Notes: generated from the letters alone by a model not told the origin. Numbered from the stretch's first letter, positions 8,021 through 17,289 are shown. The stretch is 64,000 nucleotides of DNA from Paremcibacter congregatus (GCF_006385135.1 NZ_CP041025.1:3379501-3443500); one strand, 5' to 3'. Translations and numbers: made by a program.

Positions 8021-9624
8021 TGACGGACAAGACCGATATTCTGATCATCGGCGGCGGCATCGCGGGCGTCACGCTCGCGCTTGATCTGCTCGACCGGGGG
8101 GAAACGCGACAGATCACCCTGCTGGATGCCCAAGGGGAAGACGCCCTCGGCGGCCTGGCGAAATCGGCTTTTGGCGGCATGATGTTCGTCGACACGCCAC
8201 TGCAACGCAAATCCGGCATCCGGGACAGCCCCGATCGCGCCTGGGCGGACTGGCAGAATTTTGCCGATTTCGGCCCCGAAGACAACTGGCCCCGGGCCTG
8301 GGGGCGCTATTATGTCGATCAGGTTACACCACAGGTCCATGACTGGATCAGGGCCCAGGGGATAAAATTCCTCCCCGCCGTGCAATGGGTCGAACGCGGC
8401 CTGTTTCAACCGGGCAACAGCCTGCCGCGCTATCATGTGCTGTTCGGCACGGCCTACCATCTGATGACCGTATTAATTGACCGTTTGCGCGCCCAGGCCC
8501 GACAACAGGTCCGGTTCCGCTTTCATCATCGGGTCGAAAGCCTGATCACTGAGAACAACGACGTTATTGGCGTCACGGGCCGCAACAACGCCACGGGAGA
8601 AGCCTTCACCCTCACCGCCACCACCACCGTTATCGCCACCGGCGGCATTGGCGGCAACCACGCCAAGGTGCGGAACCACTGGCCGAAAAACTGGGGGAAG
8701 GCACCCCCCCGCATGCTCAACGGCAGCCACCCGAGCGCCGATGGCCATCTCCATGATCAGGTGGCCCAATTGGGCGGCCAGGTGACCCATCTCGACAAGA
8801 TGTGGAATTACGCCGCCGGGATCGCCCATCCGCAAGCGACATTCCCCAATCACGGGCTTAGCCTGGTGCCGACCCGCTCTTCTCTCTGGCTTGACCATGA
8901 AGGGCGGCGCATTGGCCCCCTGCCGCTGGTCACCGGGTTTGACACCCATTATCTCTGCAAGCAAGTGGCGCGGCAGGACCAGCCCTGGACCTGGCAGGTG
9001 ATGAACTGGAAAATCGCCCGGCGAGAACTCGCCATTTCCGGCGCTGCCCATAACCCGGACCTGCGCGACCGCAAAATGATCCGCTTTCTGGCCAAGCTGC
9101 TGCTGAAAGACGATGGGCTGGTGCGTCAGATGGTGGCGGAAAGCCCGGATTTTATCACCGCAGAGAATTTGCCGGAATTGGCGCAAAAGATGAACCAACT
9201 GACCGATGCGCCGCATGTGGATCTTGACCTGATGACGCGACAGATCAGCGCTTATGACCAGAATCTGGCGTGCGGAGCTAAGCTGCAAAATGACGATCAA
9301 ATCCGACGACTGCATCATCTGCGGCAATGGACCGGCGACCGGCTGCGCACCTGCAGGGATCAGCAGATTCTCGACCCCAAAGCCGGGCCCCTGCTCGCCA
9401 TTCGCACCCAGTTGATCACCCGGAAAACCCTTGGCGGCATTCAAACCAATCTGGATTGCGCCGTTCTGGATGCGGCGGGGGACGCCATTCCCCGCCTCTA
9501 TGCCATCGGGGAAGCCGCCGGGTTTGGCGGCGGCGGCGCATCGGGTAAAAAATCCCTCGAAGGCACCTTCCTCGCGGGCTGCGTCCTCACGGCCCGCCGG
9601 CTCGCCGAGGTGCTGACAAAATAG
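8020..9624 (+). CDS. FAD-binding dehydrogenase (fumarate reductase/ketosteroid dehydrogenase-like flavoprotein)
   Basis: 534 residues. The N-terminal dinucleotide-binding motif ILIIGGGIAGVTLALDLL is followed by a Glu/Asp-type ribose contact region. The C-terminus carries the FAD-binding signature YAIGEAAGFGGGGASGKKSLEGTFLAGC. The overall pattern matches the uncharacterised FAD-binding dehydrogenase family related to succinate/fumarate and 3-ketosteroid dehydrogenases. No signal peptide or heme motif is seen, so it is probably cytoplasmic. Translationally coupled to the ThDP enzyme, it may desaturate or oxidise the same pathway's intermediate. Confidence 0.8.
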   Translation: MTDKTDILIIGGGIAGVTLALDLLDRGETRQITLLDAQGEDALGGLAKSAFGGMMFVDTPLQRKSGIRDSPDRAWADWQNFADFGPEDNWPRAWGRYYVDQVTPQVHDWIRAQGIKFLPAVQWVERGLFQPGNSLPRYHVLFGTAYHLMTVLIDRLRAQARQQVRFRFHHRVESLITENNDVIGVTGRNNATGEAFTLTATTTVIATGGIGGNHAKVRNHWPKNWGKAPPRMLNGSHPSADGHLHDQVAQLGGQVTHLDKMWNYAAGIAHPQATFPNHGLSLVPTRSSLWLDHEGRRIGPLPLVTGFDTHYLCKQVARQDQPWTWQVMNWKIARRELAISGAAHNPDLRDRKMIRFLAKLLLKDDGLVRQMVAESPDFITAENLPELAQKMNQLTDAPHVDLDLMTRQISAYDQNLACGAKLQNDDQIRRLHHLRQWTGDRLRTCRDQQILDPKAGPLLAIRTQLITRKTLGGIQTNLDCAVLDAAGDAIPRLYAIGEAAGFGGGGASGKKSLEGTFLAGCVLTARRLAEVLTK

Positions 9625-9763
9625 ACTTATCCCTCTCCACTGCCTGCTGGAGCAGGGTTCAGGGGGGCAGAAAAGGCGGGGCGTTTCCTGCTTTACGGCC
9701 TCCGCTACACGATCCGATGCATTCCCTCCGTCTTGCTCTTTTCCCTTATTCCATTTTCCTTTC

Positions 9764-9790
9764 TTGACGGTATATGATTTTTAATATAAT
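9764..9790 (+). promoter_or_regulatory. putative promoter for the LLM monooxygenase gene
   Basis: TTGACG (9764-9769) and TATAAT (9785-9790) with a 15-nt spacer, shorter than ideal. They lie 39 bp before the start codon in an AT-rich stretch that stands out from the GC-rich flanks. This suggests that the LLM, aldolase and aminotransferase genes can be transcribed apart from the upstream pair. Confidence 0.4.
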
Positions 9791-9829
9791 ATTTCATTCA
9801 TGAACTAAATGACAATAGATGAGGTTTTT

Positions 9830-10927
9830 ATGTCGAGAGTGAAATCCCACCCCATGCGCGGCGGTAACGCCTTCAAGCTCGGCGTCTTTGGTGCCAACGC
9901 CGACGGCTGTCTGTCAATCACCAATCACGCCGACCGCTGGATGGCCGACTGGGACGATGTGGTGGCCGCCGCCCAGATGGCGGACCGGGCCGGGCTGGAC
10001 TTCTTCCTGCCGCTGGCGCGCTGGAAGGGTTTTGGCGGCGACACCAACGCCCGGCATATTTCCTATGAGACCTTCACCTTCGCCGCGGCGCTGGCCGGGC
10101 TTACCGAGCAGATCGCCCTGTTTTCCACCGTCCACACCCTGATTGTGCCGCCGGTCTATGCCGCCAAAGCCCTGGCCACCGTTGATCACGCCAGCCATGG
10201 CCGCGCCGGCCTGAATATCGTCTGCGGCTGGAACCAGCCGGAATTCGATATGTTCGGCCTGACCAAACCGGATCAGGTTTACGACCAGGGCAAGGAATGG
10301 TTCGAGATTCTGACCCGCACCCTGGAGGGTGGCGCCCCGTTTGATTATAAAGGCGATTATTTCGACCTGAAAGGCGTGTCCGGCGCCCCGGGCAGCGTGC
10401 AAGACCCCCATCCGGTGACCCTGTCGGCCGCCTTTTCGCCCCCCGGCCGTGATTTTGCCGCCAGCGCCTGCGACTGTATCTTCACCACATTCAACACCCA
10501 TGAAGACGCCCGCGAGACCATCGCCGATTTTCGTGCGCGGGTGGAAAAAGCCGACAGCAACGCCGGGGTTTTCGCCCCTGTGCATGTGGTCTGTCGCCCG
10601 ACCACCCAGGAAGCCGAGGACTATTACACCGCCTATGCGGTGACCGAAACCGACAATGCCGCCGTCGATCAGCATATGGCGATGAAGAAAAGCATGTCCG
10701 GGTCCCATGACCCAAAGGCCTATGATCTCTACCGCAAGCGTTTTGCGGGCGGCGCCGGGACTTACCCGTTGATCGGGACGCCGGAGCAGATCGCCGATGA
10801 AATGATCGCGCTGCATGATTTGGGTTTTGGCGGGCTGGCCCTGTCTTTCGTTAATCCGAAGTATGAATTGCCCTATTTCCTCGACCGGGTGCTGCCGTTG
10901 CTGAAAAAGGCCGGGATACGCACATAA
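9830..10927 (+). CDS. LLM-class flavin-dependent monooxygenase
   Basis: 365 residues from the ATG at 9830, which has GAGG 5 nt upstream; an in-frame ATG 21 nt earlier is less well placed. It has a bacterial-luciferase-like TIM barrel, with segments (ARWKGFGGDTN, YETFTFAAALAGLT, STVHTLIVPPVYAAKALATVDHASHGRAGLNIVCGWN) closest to the RutA/alkanal-monooxygenase-like group. Such enzymes use reduced FMN from a partner reductase to insert oxygen, often at C-N, C-S or carbonyl positions. No flavin reductase gene is next to it. It begins a three-gene run with the aldolase and aminotransferase. Confidence 0.85.
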   Translation: MSRVKSHPMRGGNAFKLGVFGANADGCLSITNHADRWMADWDDVVAAAQMADRAGLDFFLPLARWKGFGGDTNARHISYETFTFAAALAGLTEQIALFSTVHTLIVPPVYAAKALATVDHASHGRAGLNIVCGWNQPEFDMFGLTKPDQVYDQGKEWFEILTRTLEGGAPFDYKGDYFDLKGVSGAPGSVQDPHPVTLSAAFSPPGRDFAASACDCIFTTFNTHEDARETIADFRARVEKADSNAGVFAPVHVVCRPTTQEAEDYYTAYAVTETDNAAVDQHMAMKKSMSGSHDPKAYDLYRKRFAGGAGTYPLIGTPEQIADEMIALHDLGFGGLALSFVNPKYELPYFLDRVLPLLKKAGIRT

Positions 10928-11038
10928 GACTGCGATAAAATTCTATGGGAAAGGCGACCTAAAAGAAAGGCCTGGAAAAACCTGTGGCATTTATTTGATT
11001 TTACATATATCTTGATCCTTCACAAGGAAGAATAAGCT

Positions 11039-11773
11039 ATGCGCTGCAAAGACGCTCTACAGAATAATCATCCCCTTGGCTGCTTCTGGCTCTGTCTCGG
11101 GGCGCTGCCGCTGACGGAATTTGTCACGGAAACCTCCGCCGATGCGGTCGTGTTCGATGCCCAGCATGGATTGTGGGACCGCAGGTCGCTCGAAAGTGCC
11201 ATTGGCATGGTCAAGGATCAAATGATCCCCATGGTGCGGCTGGCCGACGGGTCGCGCTTCGCCATCAGCAGTGCGCTGGATGCAGGCGCAGAGGTGGTTA
11301 TCGTCCCGTTGATTGAAACGGCGGAAGAGGCGCACAACGCCGTCGACTGGGCCCTGTACCCCCCGCACGGCTCGCGATCCGGCGGCGGTATCCGGCCGTT
11401 ACGTGATTTTCCGGCCTATAAGGAACAGGCCGACAAGACCACCGTCACCGCCCTGATGATTGAAACCGCCCGCGGGGTGGATAATCTCGCCGAAATTCTC
11501 CAAACCCCGCATCTCGATATGATCTTCATTGGCACCGGCGATCTGTCGCTGTCTCTCGGGCTTGCCCCGACAGAGTCCGCCTATGAAGCCACCATTCAGG
11601 ACATCAAGCGTCAATGCGAAGCCGCGAATGTTTCCTGTGGCATTTTCACCGCGACATTACAGCAGGCGAAAGCCCGCCGGGATCAGGGCTTCAGCCTTGT
11701 GGTGATCGGTGATGATATCACCGCCAACCGCAGTTATTTTTCCACACAACTTACAGAATTTTCGGCCACATAA
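11039..11773 (+). CDS. HpcH/HpaI-family aldolase
   Basis: 244 residues of the class II pyruvate aldolase/citrate lyase beta family. Visible motifs are VVFDAQHG near residue 40 (the substrate-binding DxxHG region), IETARGVDNLAEI with the metal-binding Glu, and MIFIGTGDLSLSLGL with the metal-binding Asp. Members split 4-hydroxy-2-oxo acids into pyruvate and an aldehyde. A metal-dependent retro-aldol step would fit the end of a catabolic route with the neighbouring oxidoreductases and aminotransferase. The start is behind AAGGAAGAA. Confidence 0.85.
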   Translation: MRCKDALQNNHPLGCFWLCLGALPLTEFVTETSADAVVFDAQHGLWDRRSLESAIGMVKDQMIPMVRLADGSRFAISSALDAGAEVVIVPLIETAEEAHNAVDWALYPPHGSRSGGGIRPLRDFPAYKEQADKTTVTALMIETARGVDNLAEILQTPHLDMIFIGTGDLSLSLGLAPTESAYEATIQDIKRQCEAANVSCGIFTATLQQAKARRDQGFSLVVIGDDITANRSYFSTQLTEFSAT

Positions 11774-11803
11774 AGCCCGAACAAGACACATCAGGAGTTT
11801 TCG

Positions 11804-12985
11804 ATGTCAATAGCCCCTTCACAGACCGCCCTTTCCGGCCTTCAGGATCATATTCGGGCGATCCCGCTGGAAAATATCGCCAATATCGCCAAGGACGCCT
11901 TCACCAACAAGGAGATCCTGCCCCTGTGGTTCGGCGAAGGCGATATCAAAACGCCTGACTTCATCGGCCAGGCCATCACCTCCGCCATGCAGGAGGGCAA
12001 AGGCTTCTATTCTCATCAGAACGGCATTCCCGAATTACGTCAGGCGCTGGTCGATTATCTCGGCAAACTGAACGCCAAACCCATCACCATGGACCGGATC
12101 ACGGTCACATCCGGCGGCATGCCGGCGATTATGCTGGCGGTGCAGGCCACCGTGGGCCGGGGCGACAATGTGGTGATCATCGACCCGGTCTGGCCCAATA
12201 TTACCGGCGTGGTTCGTCTGATGGGTGCGGAAACCCGGTCCGTGCGTATGGATCTTGGCGATGACGGCTGGACCCTGGATGTGGAAAAGGTCGCCGCTGC
12301 CTGTGACAGCCGCACCAAAGCGATTTTCTTCGCCTCGCCCGGCAATCCCACCGGCGCGGTGCTGCCTGTGCCGGTGCAGAAGCAACTGCTCGAGCTCAGC
12401 CGCAAGACCGGCATCTGGATTTTCTCTGACGAGGTCTATTCCCGCATGTCCTACGAGATGCCCATGGTGCCGTCCTTCAGTGACATTGCGGAACCGGAAG
12501 ACCGGGTGATCATCATCAACAGTTTCTCTAAATCCTGGAGCATGACCGGGTCACGGCTTGGTTGGCTGATCCATCCGCCGAGCCTGGAAGCCACCCTGGC
12601 CATGATGGTGCAATATACGTCCAGCGGCACCACCACCTATTTGCAATATGGCGGGGTCGCCGCCTTGCAGCAGGGCGAGGATTTCGTCAAATTCATGACC
12701 AATTATTGCCGCGAAGGCATGGAGATTGTCTGCGGTGCGCTGGAGGATATTCCCCGGGTGATCCTGCGCCGCCGCCCCACCGCCGCCATGTACGCCTTCT
12801 TTGAAATTGACGGCATGGCGGACTCGAAACAGGCCTGCCTTGATATTCTGCGCAGCAGCAATGTCGGGCTTGCGCCGGGTTATTTCTTTGGCAAGGGTTC
12901 GGAAAGCTTCCTGCGCATCTGTTATTGCCGCTCGCCCGAGCAGCTCAATATCGCCATGGAGCGACTGAAGAAGGCCCTGAAATAA
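11804..12985 (+). CDS. Class I/II aminotransferase (PLP)
   Basis: 393 residues with the fold-type I aminotransferase pattern: YSHQNGIPELRQAL, the substrate/PLP region SPGNPTGAVLP, SDEVYSRMSYE, and the Schiff-base Lys243 in NSFSKSWSMTGSRLGW. RBS CAGGAG lies just before the start, 31 bp after the aldolase stop. It probably interconverts an amino acid and the 2-oxo acid handled by this cluster. Substrate specificity cannot be read from sequence alone. A strong terminator follows. Confidence 0.85.
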   Translation: MSIAPSQTALSGLQDHIRAIPLENIANIAKDAFTNKEILPLWFGEGDIKTPDFIGQAITSAMQEGKGFYSHQNGIPELRQALVDYLGKLNAKPITMDRITVTSGGMPAIMLAVQATVGRGDNVVIIDPVWPNITGVVRLMGAETRSVRMDLGDDGWTLDVEKVAAACDSRTKAIFFASPGNPTGAVLPVPVQKQLLELSRKTGIWIFSDEVYSRMSYEMPMVPSFSDIAEPEDRVIIINSFSKSWSMTGSRLGWLIHPPSLEATLAMMVQYTSSGTTTYLQYGGVAALQQGEDFVKFMTNYCREGMEIVCGALEDIPRVILRRRPTAAMYAFFEIDGMADSKQACLDILRSSNVGLAPGYFFGKGSESFLRICYCRSPEQLNIAMERLKKALK

Positions 12986-13046
12986 GGCCGCGCAAAGACA
13001 ATAAAGCCATTAACCCTTTATTAACCATAAGCATCCCACAAAAACA

Positions 13047-13080
13047 CCGGGCGCACCTTTCAGGGTGCGCCCGGTTGTTT
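13047..13080 (+). terminator. Rho-independent terminator after the aminotransferase gene
   Basis: An 11-bp GC-rich stem, CCGGGCGCACC and GGTGCGCCCGG, encloses the loop TTTCAG and is followed by TTGTTT. It closes the five-gene metabolic run and may also serve the convergent PhnA-like gene. Confidence 0.8.
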
Positions 13081-13138
13081 AAGCCGTTAATACAAAACAA
13101 ATAACTTAATATTATATCTTGCTAATTTGTAGATGCAT

Positions 13139-13717
13139 CTAACTGGATTTCTTCACGAATTTGGTCAAAATTACGATATGTTGTCCATTGACCCGGCCTT
13201 CGATATGTTCCGGGTTATCCGCCACCAGAGAGATATTGCGCACCGCCGTGCCGCGCTTGGCGGTAAAGCCACCACCCTTTACCGGCAGGTCCTTGATCAG
13301 GGTTACCGTATCGCCGGCGGCGAGCGTCGCGCCATTACTGTCTTTATGGACGATGCCATCCTCATCACCAGCCCCCTCGCCCGCCTCGGCCCAGGCCTGA
13401 ACCTCGGGCTCGAGATAGAGCATATCCAGCAGATCCTGAGGCCAGCCTTCACCGCGCAAAGCCGTGAGCATCCGCCAGGCCACCACCTGCACTGCCGGCA
13501 CCGGTGTCCACATGCTGTCATTCAGGCAGCGCCAGTGATTGGGCTCCACCTGTTCCGGATGGCTGATCTGGGCATGACAGGTCGCGCAGAGCAGCACCGC
13601 CTGATCCGCCGTGTCATCGGAGGCGGGCGGCACGGGATAAACGGTGAGCCCGTCCTCGGCGCCACACAATTCACATTTATTTTCGGCCCGGGCGCGCAAG
13701 GTGGTTTCGATGGTCAT
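13139..13717 (-). CDS. PhnA-domain protein
   Basis: 192 residues from the ATG at 13717, which has AGGAAA 8 nt upstream. The N-terminal zinc ribbon shows CELCGAEDGL and CATCHAQI. The C-terminal PhnA domain follows (DSNGATLAAGDTVTLIKDLPVKGGGFTAKRGTAVRNI), with the SH3-like barrel typical of the family. Despite the name, PhnA-domain proteins have no established role in phosphonate breakdown, and there are no phn genes here. Function open. Confidence 0.8.
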   Translation of the reverse strand: MTIETTLRARAENKCELCGAEDGLTVYPVPPASDDTADQAVLLCATCHAQISHPEQVEPNHWRCLNDSMWTPVPAVQVVAWRMLTALRGEGWPQDLLDMLYLEPEVQAWAEAGEGAGDEDGIVHKDSNGATLAAGDTVTLIKDLPVKGGGFTAKRGTAVRNISLVADNPEHIEGRVNGQHIVILTKFVKKSS

Positions 13718-14006
13718 ATGATTACGTTTCCTAAAGGTATAAATATGGCCGCCTTTATGACTCTCCCCCGTCGCCAAGGCAAGGAAAAGTTATCCTTTGC
13801 CCCCCCTATTCCACTCAGGCCGCGACCCGGATCTTGCCAAGGACCGCCCGCTGTGGTTAAATTCAGAAGAAATTTAAGAGTGATAGATAATTGGGGGCGC
13901 ATATGATGTGGAACAACCCTTCCATTAGTTTAGAGAAATGCCGAAATATTAAATTCCACCATACCGACCCCACAGCGGGCGAGCGGAAAGTGATGGAGCT
14001 TGGGGG

Positions 14007-14624
14007 GTGAGGGAAATATCGCCTACAATTTTGGCTTCAACTAAGCGTAATGTAATTCGCGAAGATGGCTATAATATTCGTTTAAACAAGAAATATATAT
14101 TCATGATTTTCATGATATTTTTTGTAATAACAATCGGTTCTTTGGAGTTGGTTTTAGAAGGTCTTTTTACAGATTTCAAAATATCAAGGGATCAGTTTAC
14201 AGATTTTCAAGTAATGTGGATGAAAGCTGGTTTGTGGCTAGGCATAGTATTTTTTAGTATAGTGACGCTGGTTATGCTGCATGGAATTACTGGTTTTGTG
14301 CAGCCCCTGATGAGAGTTGTGCAAAGAGGCATTTGGTTACAGACATCTGCCAGGAGATTTAAATTAATAGAATGGAGTAATATTGAATCTCTCAACATTC
14401 AAGAGAAAAAAATACCAAACTTAATTTTGCCCTTCCTTCCTCTCAAACTGAGTACATTTTCCATTAAATTAAAGAATAGGCAGAAACTTCGGTTCGTTCA
14501 GAAAGAGGCCTCATTCAAGTTAGAGGGGCTTTCATTCATGCCCCATGATCTCAAATGGGCGGTTGAAGAATATTCAAGCAATAAATGTACAGTAACTATA
14601 TTAATTGGTTCCAAGAAGGGTTAG
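14007..14624 (+). CDS. Hypothetical two-helix membrane protein in an AT-rich patch
   Basis: 205 residues, not recognised. Two strong hydrophobic segments near residues 30-50 (YIFMIFMIFFVITIGSLELV) and 72-100 are followed by a basic, beta-rich cytoplasmic part (SNIESLNIQEKKIPNLILPF), somewhat like PH-domain-type membrane proteins. AT content and codon use differ sharply from both flanks, suggesting recent acquisition. The start is uncertain: GTG at 13993 or ATGs further in (14103, 14112) are possible. Confidence 0.5.
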   Translation: MREISPTILASTKRNVIREDGYNIRLNKKYIFMIFMIFFVITIGSLELVLEGLFTDFKISRDQFTDFQVMWMKAGLWLGIVFFSIVTLVMLHGITGFVQPLMRVVQRGIWLQTSARRFKLIEWSNIESLNIQEKKIPNLILPFLPLKLSTFSIKLKNRQKLRFVQKEASFKLEGLSFMPHDLKWAVEEYSSNKCTVTILIGSKKG

Positions 14625-14805
14625 AGCGACAGCTCACACTAATAGACATTATATTTCTCTCTATAACTCCTTCTTTGATCATCGCTCTTTTCTTCTTATC
14701 TCTGATTTGGGGCATTTCTTATTATGTCCATAATTTAAGAAAATCATTATGAATTACGCCGTATCACAGTAATCTAAACAGCATTCTGAGGGGAACCATG
14801 GGGCA

Positions 14806-15160
14806 ATGAAAGCTAGAAAATTAGAATCACTTACAAACGAGCTCATTGAGTTAAACGACAAATTCCATAAGAAACTACTAGTTAATGAGGACTTCTATAA
14901 GCAATTAATGCAAAGTGGATTAGTATATCGTCAGTGTCTATTGGTATAAATATTTCCCGATAGCAGCAACACTTACTGCAGTATTATTATTCTGCCAAGA
15001 CGGTAATGTATTCAAGTTCGATATTGATTTAGATTCGGCAGAAAATTCATCATGGGAAGATGTTACAGACAATTTTCTCGAACTGTGCGACAAAAATCAG
15101 CTTGCAAAGCTAGAGGCGGTTGCTTGTAACTTATTTTTTCAATTACGTAGTCAGTCTTAA
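14806..15160 (+). pseudogene. Broken small ORF, frameshifted
   Basis: An ATG at 14806 opens 47 codons rich in Lys, Leu and Glu (MKARKLESLTNELIELNDKF) and ends at TAA 14947-14949. A different frame, overlapping this end, stays open for about 75 codons to TAA at 15158-15160 (YWYKYFPIAATLTAVLLFCQDGNVFK and onward). Joined, they would make a protein of about 115 residues with a coiled N-terminus and one membrane helix. I infer a frameshifted gene, but two small genes or noncoding DNA remain possible. Base composition matches the AT-rich membrane-protein gene before it. Confidence 0.35.
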
Positions 15161-15290
15161 ACTTAGGTGCCAATTTCCTTTTATAGGTATCCTACATGGA
15201 ATTCACCGTCTCAAAACCAATAGCGATGGTCTCCATCTGCATATTTTAAAACATCCGCGCAGGCGGCACCCATAACCTGATACATCTCCC

Positions 15291-16214
15291 TCACCCCCCG
15301 CCAATTACCTTGCGCACCTCTTCATAGAAAAGATTGCGCAACCAGATATGGCCGGGGTCCTGATGATGGACCGGATGCCAGGAAAAATAATAATCAATCG
15401 GCGGATAATCAAACGGCAGGGGCTTGATCACCAGATTGAAGGGCGTTTTGAATTTCTCGACCAGATTCGACGCCATGGTCAGCAACAGATGGCTCTGCCC
15501 GACCATTTCAAGACCCGCGACAATATGCGGCAGGCGCAATTGAATATCCCGGCGATGACCAAGCCGTTCCAGCACCGGCTCCATCGTCCCACTATGAGGA
15601 CTGCCGCCCACGGTAATCAGGCTATGGGGATAGGCAACGTAAGAGTCCAGCGTCAGATCGACCCCCGCCAACGGATGATCGGCGCTCATCACCACAACCA
15701 TGCGGTCATGGCCCACCTGCCGCTGTTTAAAACTGTCAGGAATACCCATACCGCCGCCGCAGAGTACCAGATCACTCGATGCCGCCTCATCGCCCGCCAT
15801 TTCATTGAAGGTCAAATTATGGATCGACAGGGACGCCCCCGGCGCCTCCTGATAAAACCGCTGCAGCGCCGCCGGAAAATAGGCCTGGGCCACGTAACTG
15901 GTGCCCTTGATGTGGAAATGCCGGTCCGTGGTCAGGGGATCAAAGACCTCCCGCTGCAGCAACCCTTTCACCCCGCCCAGCACCTGCTTCAACGGCACGT
16001 GCAGCTGTTGCGCCCGGGCGGTCAGGATCATGCCTTTCGGCCCCCGGATCAACAGCGGGTCATCCAGCAGATCACGCAACCGGGCCAGCGTCCGGCTCAT
16101 GGCCGACTGGCTGAGGTTCAACCGTTCCGCCGCCCGGCTGACGTGCGCTTCCTCGAGCAAAGCTTCCAGAGCGGTCAGCAAATTAAGGTCGATGCTGCGC
16201 AGATTTTCATGCAT
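15291..16214 (-). CDS. LysR-family transcriptional regulator
   Basis: 307 residues. The N-terminal LysR helix-turn-helix is clear (DLNLLTALEALLEEAHVSRAAERLNLSQSAMSRTLARLRDLLDDPLLIRG), followed by the two-lobed effector domain (about 90-300). The layout is closest to NodD/NahR-like members. It is divergent from an EamA transporter gene, with an 11-bp-arm palindrome between them, so it probably controls that transporter and itself. Confidence 0.9.
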   Translation of the reverse strand: MHENLRSIDLNLLTALEALLEEAHVSRAAERLNLSQSAMSRTLARLRDLLDDPLLIRGPKGMILTARAQQLHVPLKQVLGGVKGLLQREVFDPLTTDRHFHIKGTSYVAQAYFPAALQRFYQEAPGASLSIHNLTFNEMAGDEAASSDLVLCGGGMGIPDSFKQRQVGHDRMVVVMSADHPLAGVDLTLDSYVAYPHSLITVGGSPHSGTMEPVLERLGHRRDIQLRLPHIVAGLEMVGQSHLLLTMASNLVEKFKTPFNLVIKPLPFDYPPIDYYFSWHPVHHQDPGHIWLRNLFYEEVRKVIGGG

Positions 16215-16239
16215 GGCGGTCAGACTTTATTATTACTTC

Positions 16240-16269
16240 AATGCATATCATATATAATTGATATGCATT
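16240..16269. promoter_or_regulatory. 30-bp inverted repeat, probable LysR operator
   Basis: Perfect 11-bp arms AATGCATATCA and TGATATGCATT separated by TATATAAT. The inner bases fit the T-N11-A pattern typical of LysR binding sites. It lies 25 bp upstream of the LysR start and about 45 bp upstream of the transporter start. Confidence 0.6.
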
Positions 16270-16314
16270 AGACAATATAGCAAAAAGAGATCATATAGAG
16301 GAATATTGTTATAT

Positions 16315-17289
16315 ATGAGACGACATATGACCCAGAAAAACCATGACACCGCCTTTGCCAAAGGATTAATCCTGATCCTGATCTCCGTACTCTTCTGGGG
16401 TATTCTGCCGCTGGCGCTGAAATTCAGTCTGCAGAAACTCGACGGGGTGACCATCACCTGGTTCCGGTTTCTTGTGGCGCTTGGGGTCTGCGCCGTAATT
16501 CAGTATTTCAACGGCGCGCTGGCACAGTTCCGCACACTGACCCGCCGCGACTGGACCCTGCTGACAGCGGCGGCCCTGTTTCTCATTATTGATTATGTCG
16601 GCTATATCAGTTCCCTGAATTACATTTCCCCCAGCGCGTCTATCGTCTTCACCCAGGTGACGCCCTTTTTTCTCACCATCGGCGGTGTGATTGTCTTCAA
16701 GGAACGCATGAGCGCCCTTCAGGTCCTGTGTTTTGTTCTGCTGTTCGCCGGGCTGGTCCTGTTTTTTCATGACAGCCTGATCAGCGCCCTGACCACGGAA
16801 GCGATGCTGTGGCAAGGGGTATTTCTCACCGTCGGGGCCGCGCTGTTCTGGACTTTCTACGCCATGCTGCAAAAGAAACTCAGTCAAAAACTCAGCCCCA
16901 GCAATATCCTGTTGTTCACCTATGGCCTGGCAATCGTCGTTTTGTTTCCCGCCTCGGACACCAGTGGTTTCGCCGCCCTGACACCCCTTGACTGGAGCCT
17001 GCTGACTTTTTGTGCTTTCAACACCATCATCGCCTATGGCGCCTTCGCCGAAGCCCTACATTATTGGGATGCCTCGCAAGTGGGCAGCGTTTTGGCGACA
17101 ACGCCGCTATTCACCATCGCCGCAACCTTTACGGCTTCCTTGATTTGGCCGGGTCTCTATACCGCCGATCAGGTCAGTCTCGGCGGCTGGATTGGCATCG
17201 CTCTGGTGATCTTCAGCGTCGCGGGCTTTAACATCGTTAAACACCGGCGGACAAAGGCCCTGCAGGCGCTCGCCGCCACCCCCTGCTAG
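16315..17289 (+). CDS. EamA/DMT-family transporter
   Basis: About 324 residues from the ATG at 16315; an ATG four codons later (16327) is equally plausible and neither has a strong RBS. It has ten predicted membrane helices in two EamA repeats (first from LILILISVLFWGILPLALKFSL, second from MLWQGVFLTVGAALFWTFYAML). Drug/metabolite transporters of this family export amino acids, purines or small metabolites. The divergent LysR gene suggests inducible export; the substrate is unknown. Confidence 0.85.
   Translation: MRRHMTQKNHDTAFAKGLILILISVLFWGILPLALKFSLQKLDGVTITWFRFLVALGVCAVIQYFNGALAQFRTLTRRDWTLLTAAALFLIIDYVGYISSLNYISPSASIVFTQVTPFFLTIGGVIVFKERMSALQVLCFVLLFAGLVLFFHDSLISALTTEAMLWQGVFLTVGAALFWTFYAMLQKKLSQKLSPSNILLFTYGLAIVVLFPASDTSGFAALTPLDWSLLTFCAFNTIIAYGAFAEALHYWDASQVGSVLATTPLFTIAATFTASLIWPGLYTADQVSLGGWIGIALVIFSVAGFNIVKHRRTKALQALAATPC

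Noticed and set aside
8473-9444. 323-codon open frame antisense to the FAD dehydrogenase gene
   Set aside because: Shadow frame produced by codon bias; no recognisable domain.
9914-10816. 300-codon open frame antisense to the LLM monooxygenase gene
   Set aside because: Glycine/histidine-rich shadow of a well-supported gene.
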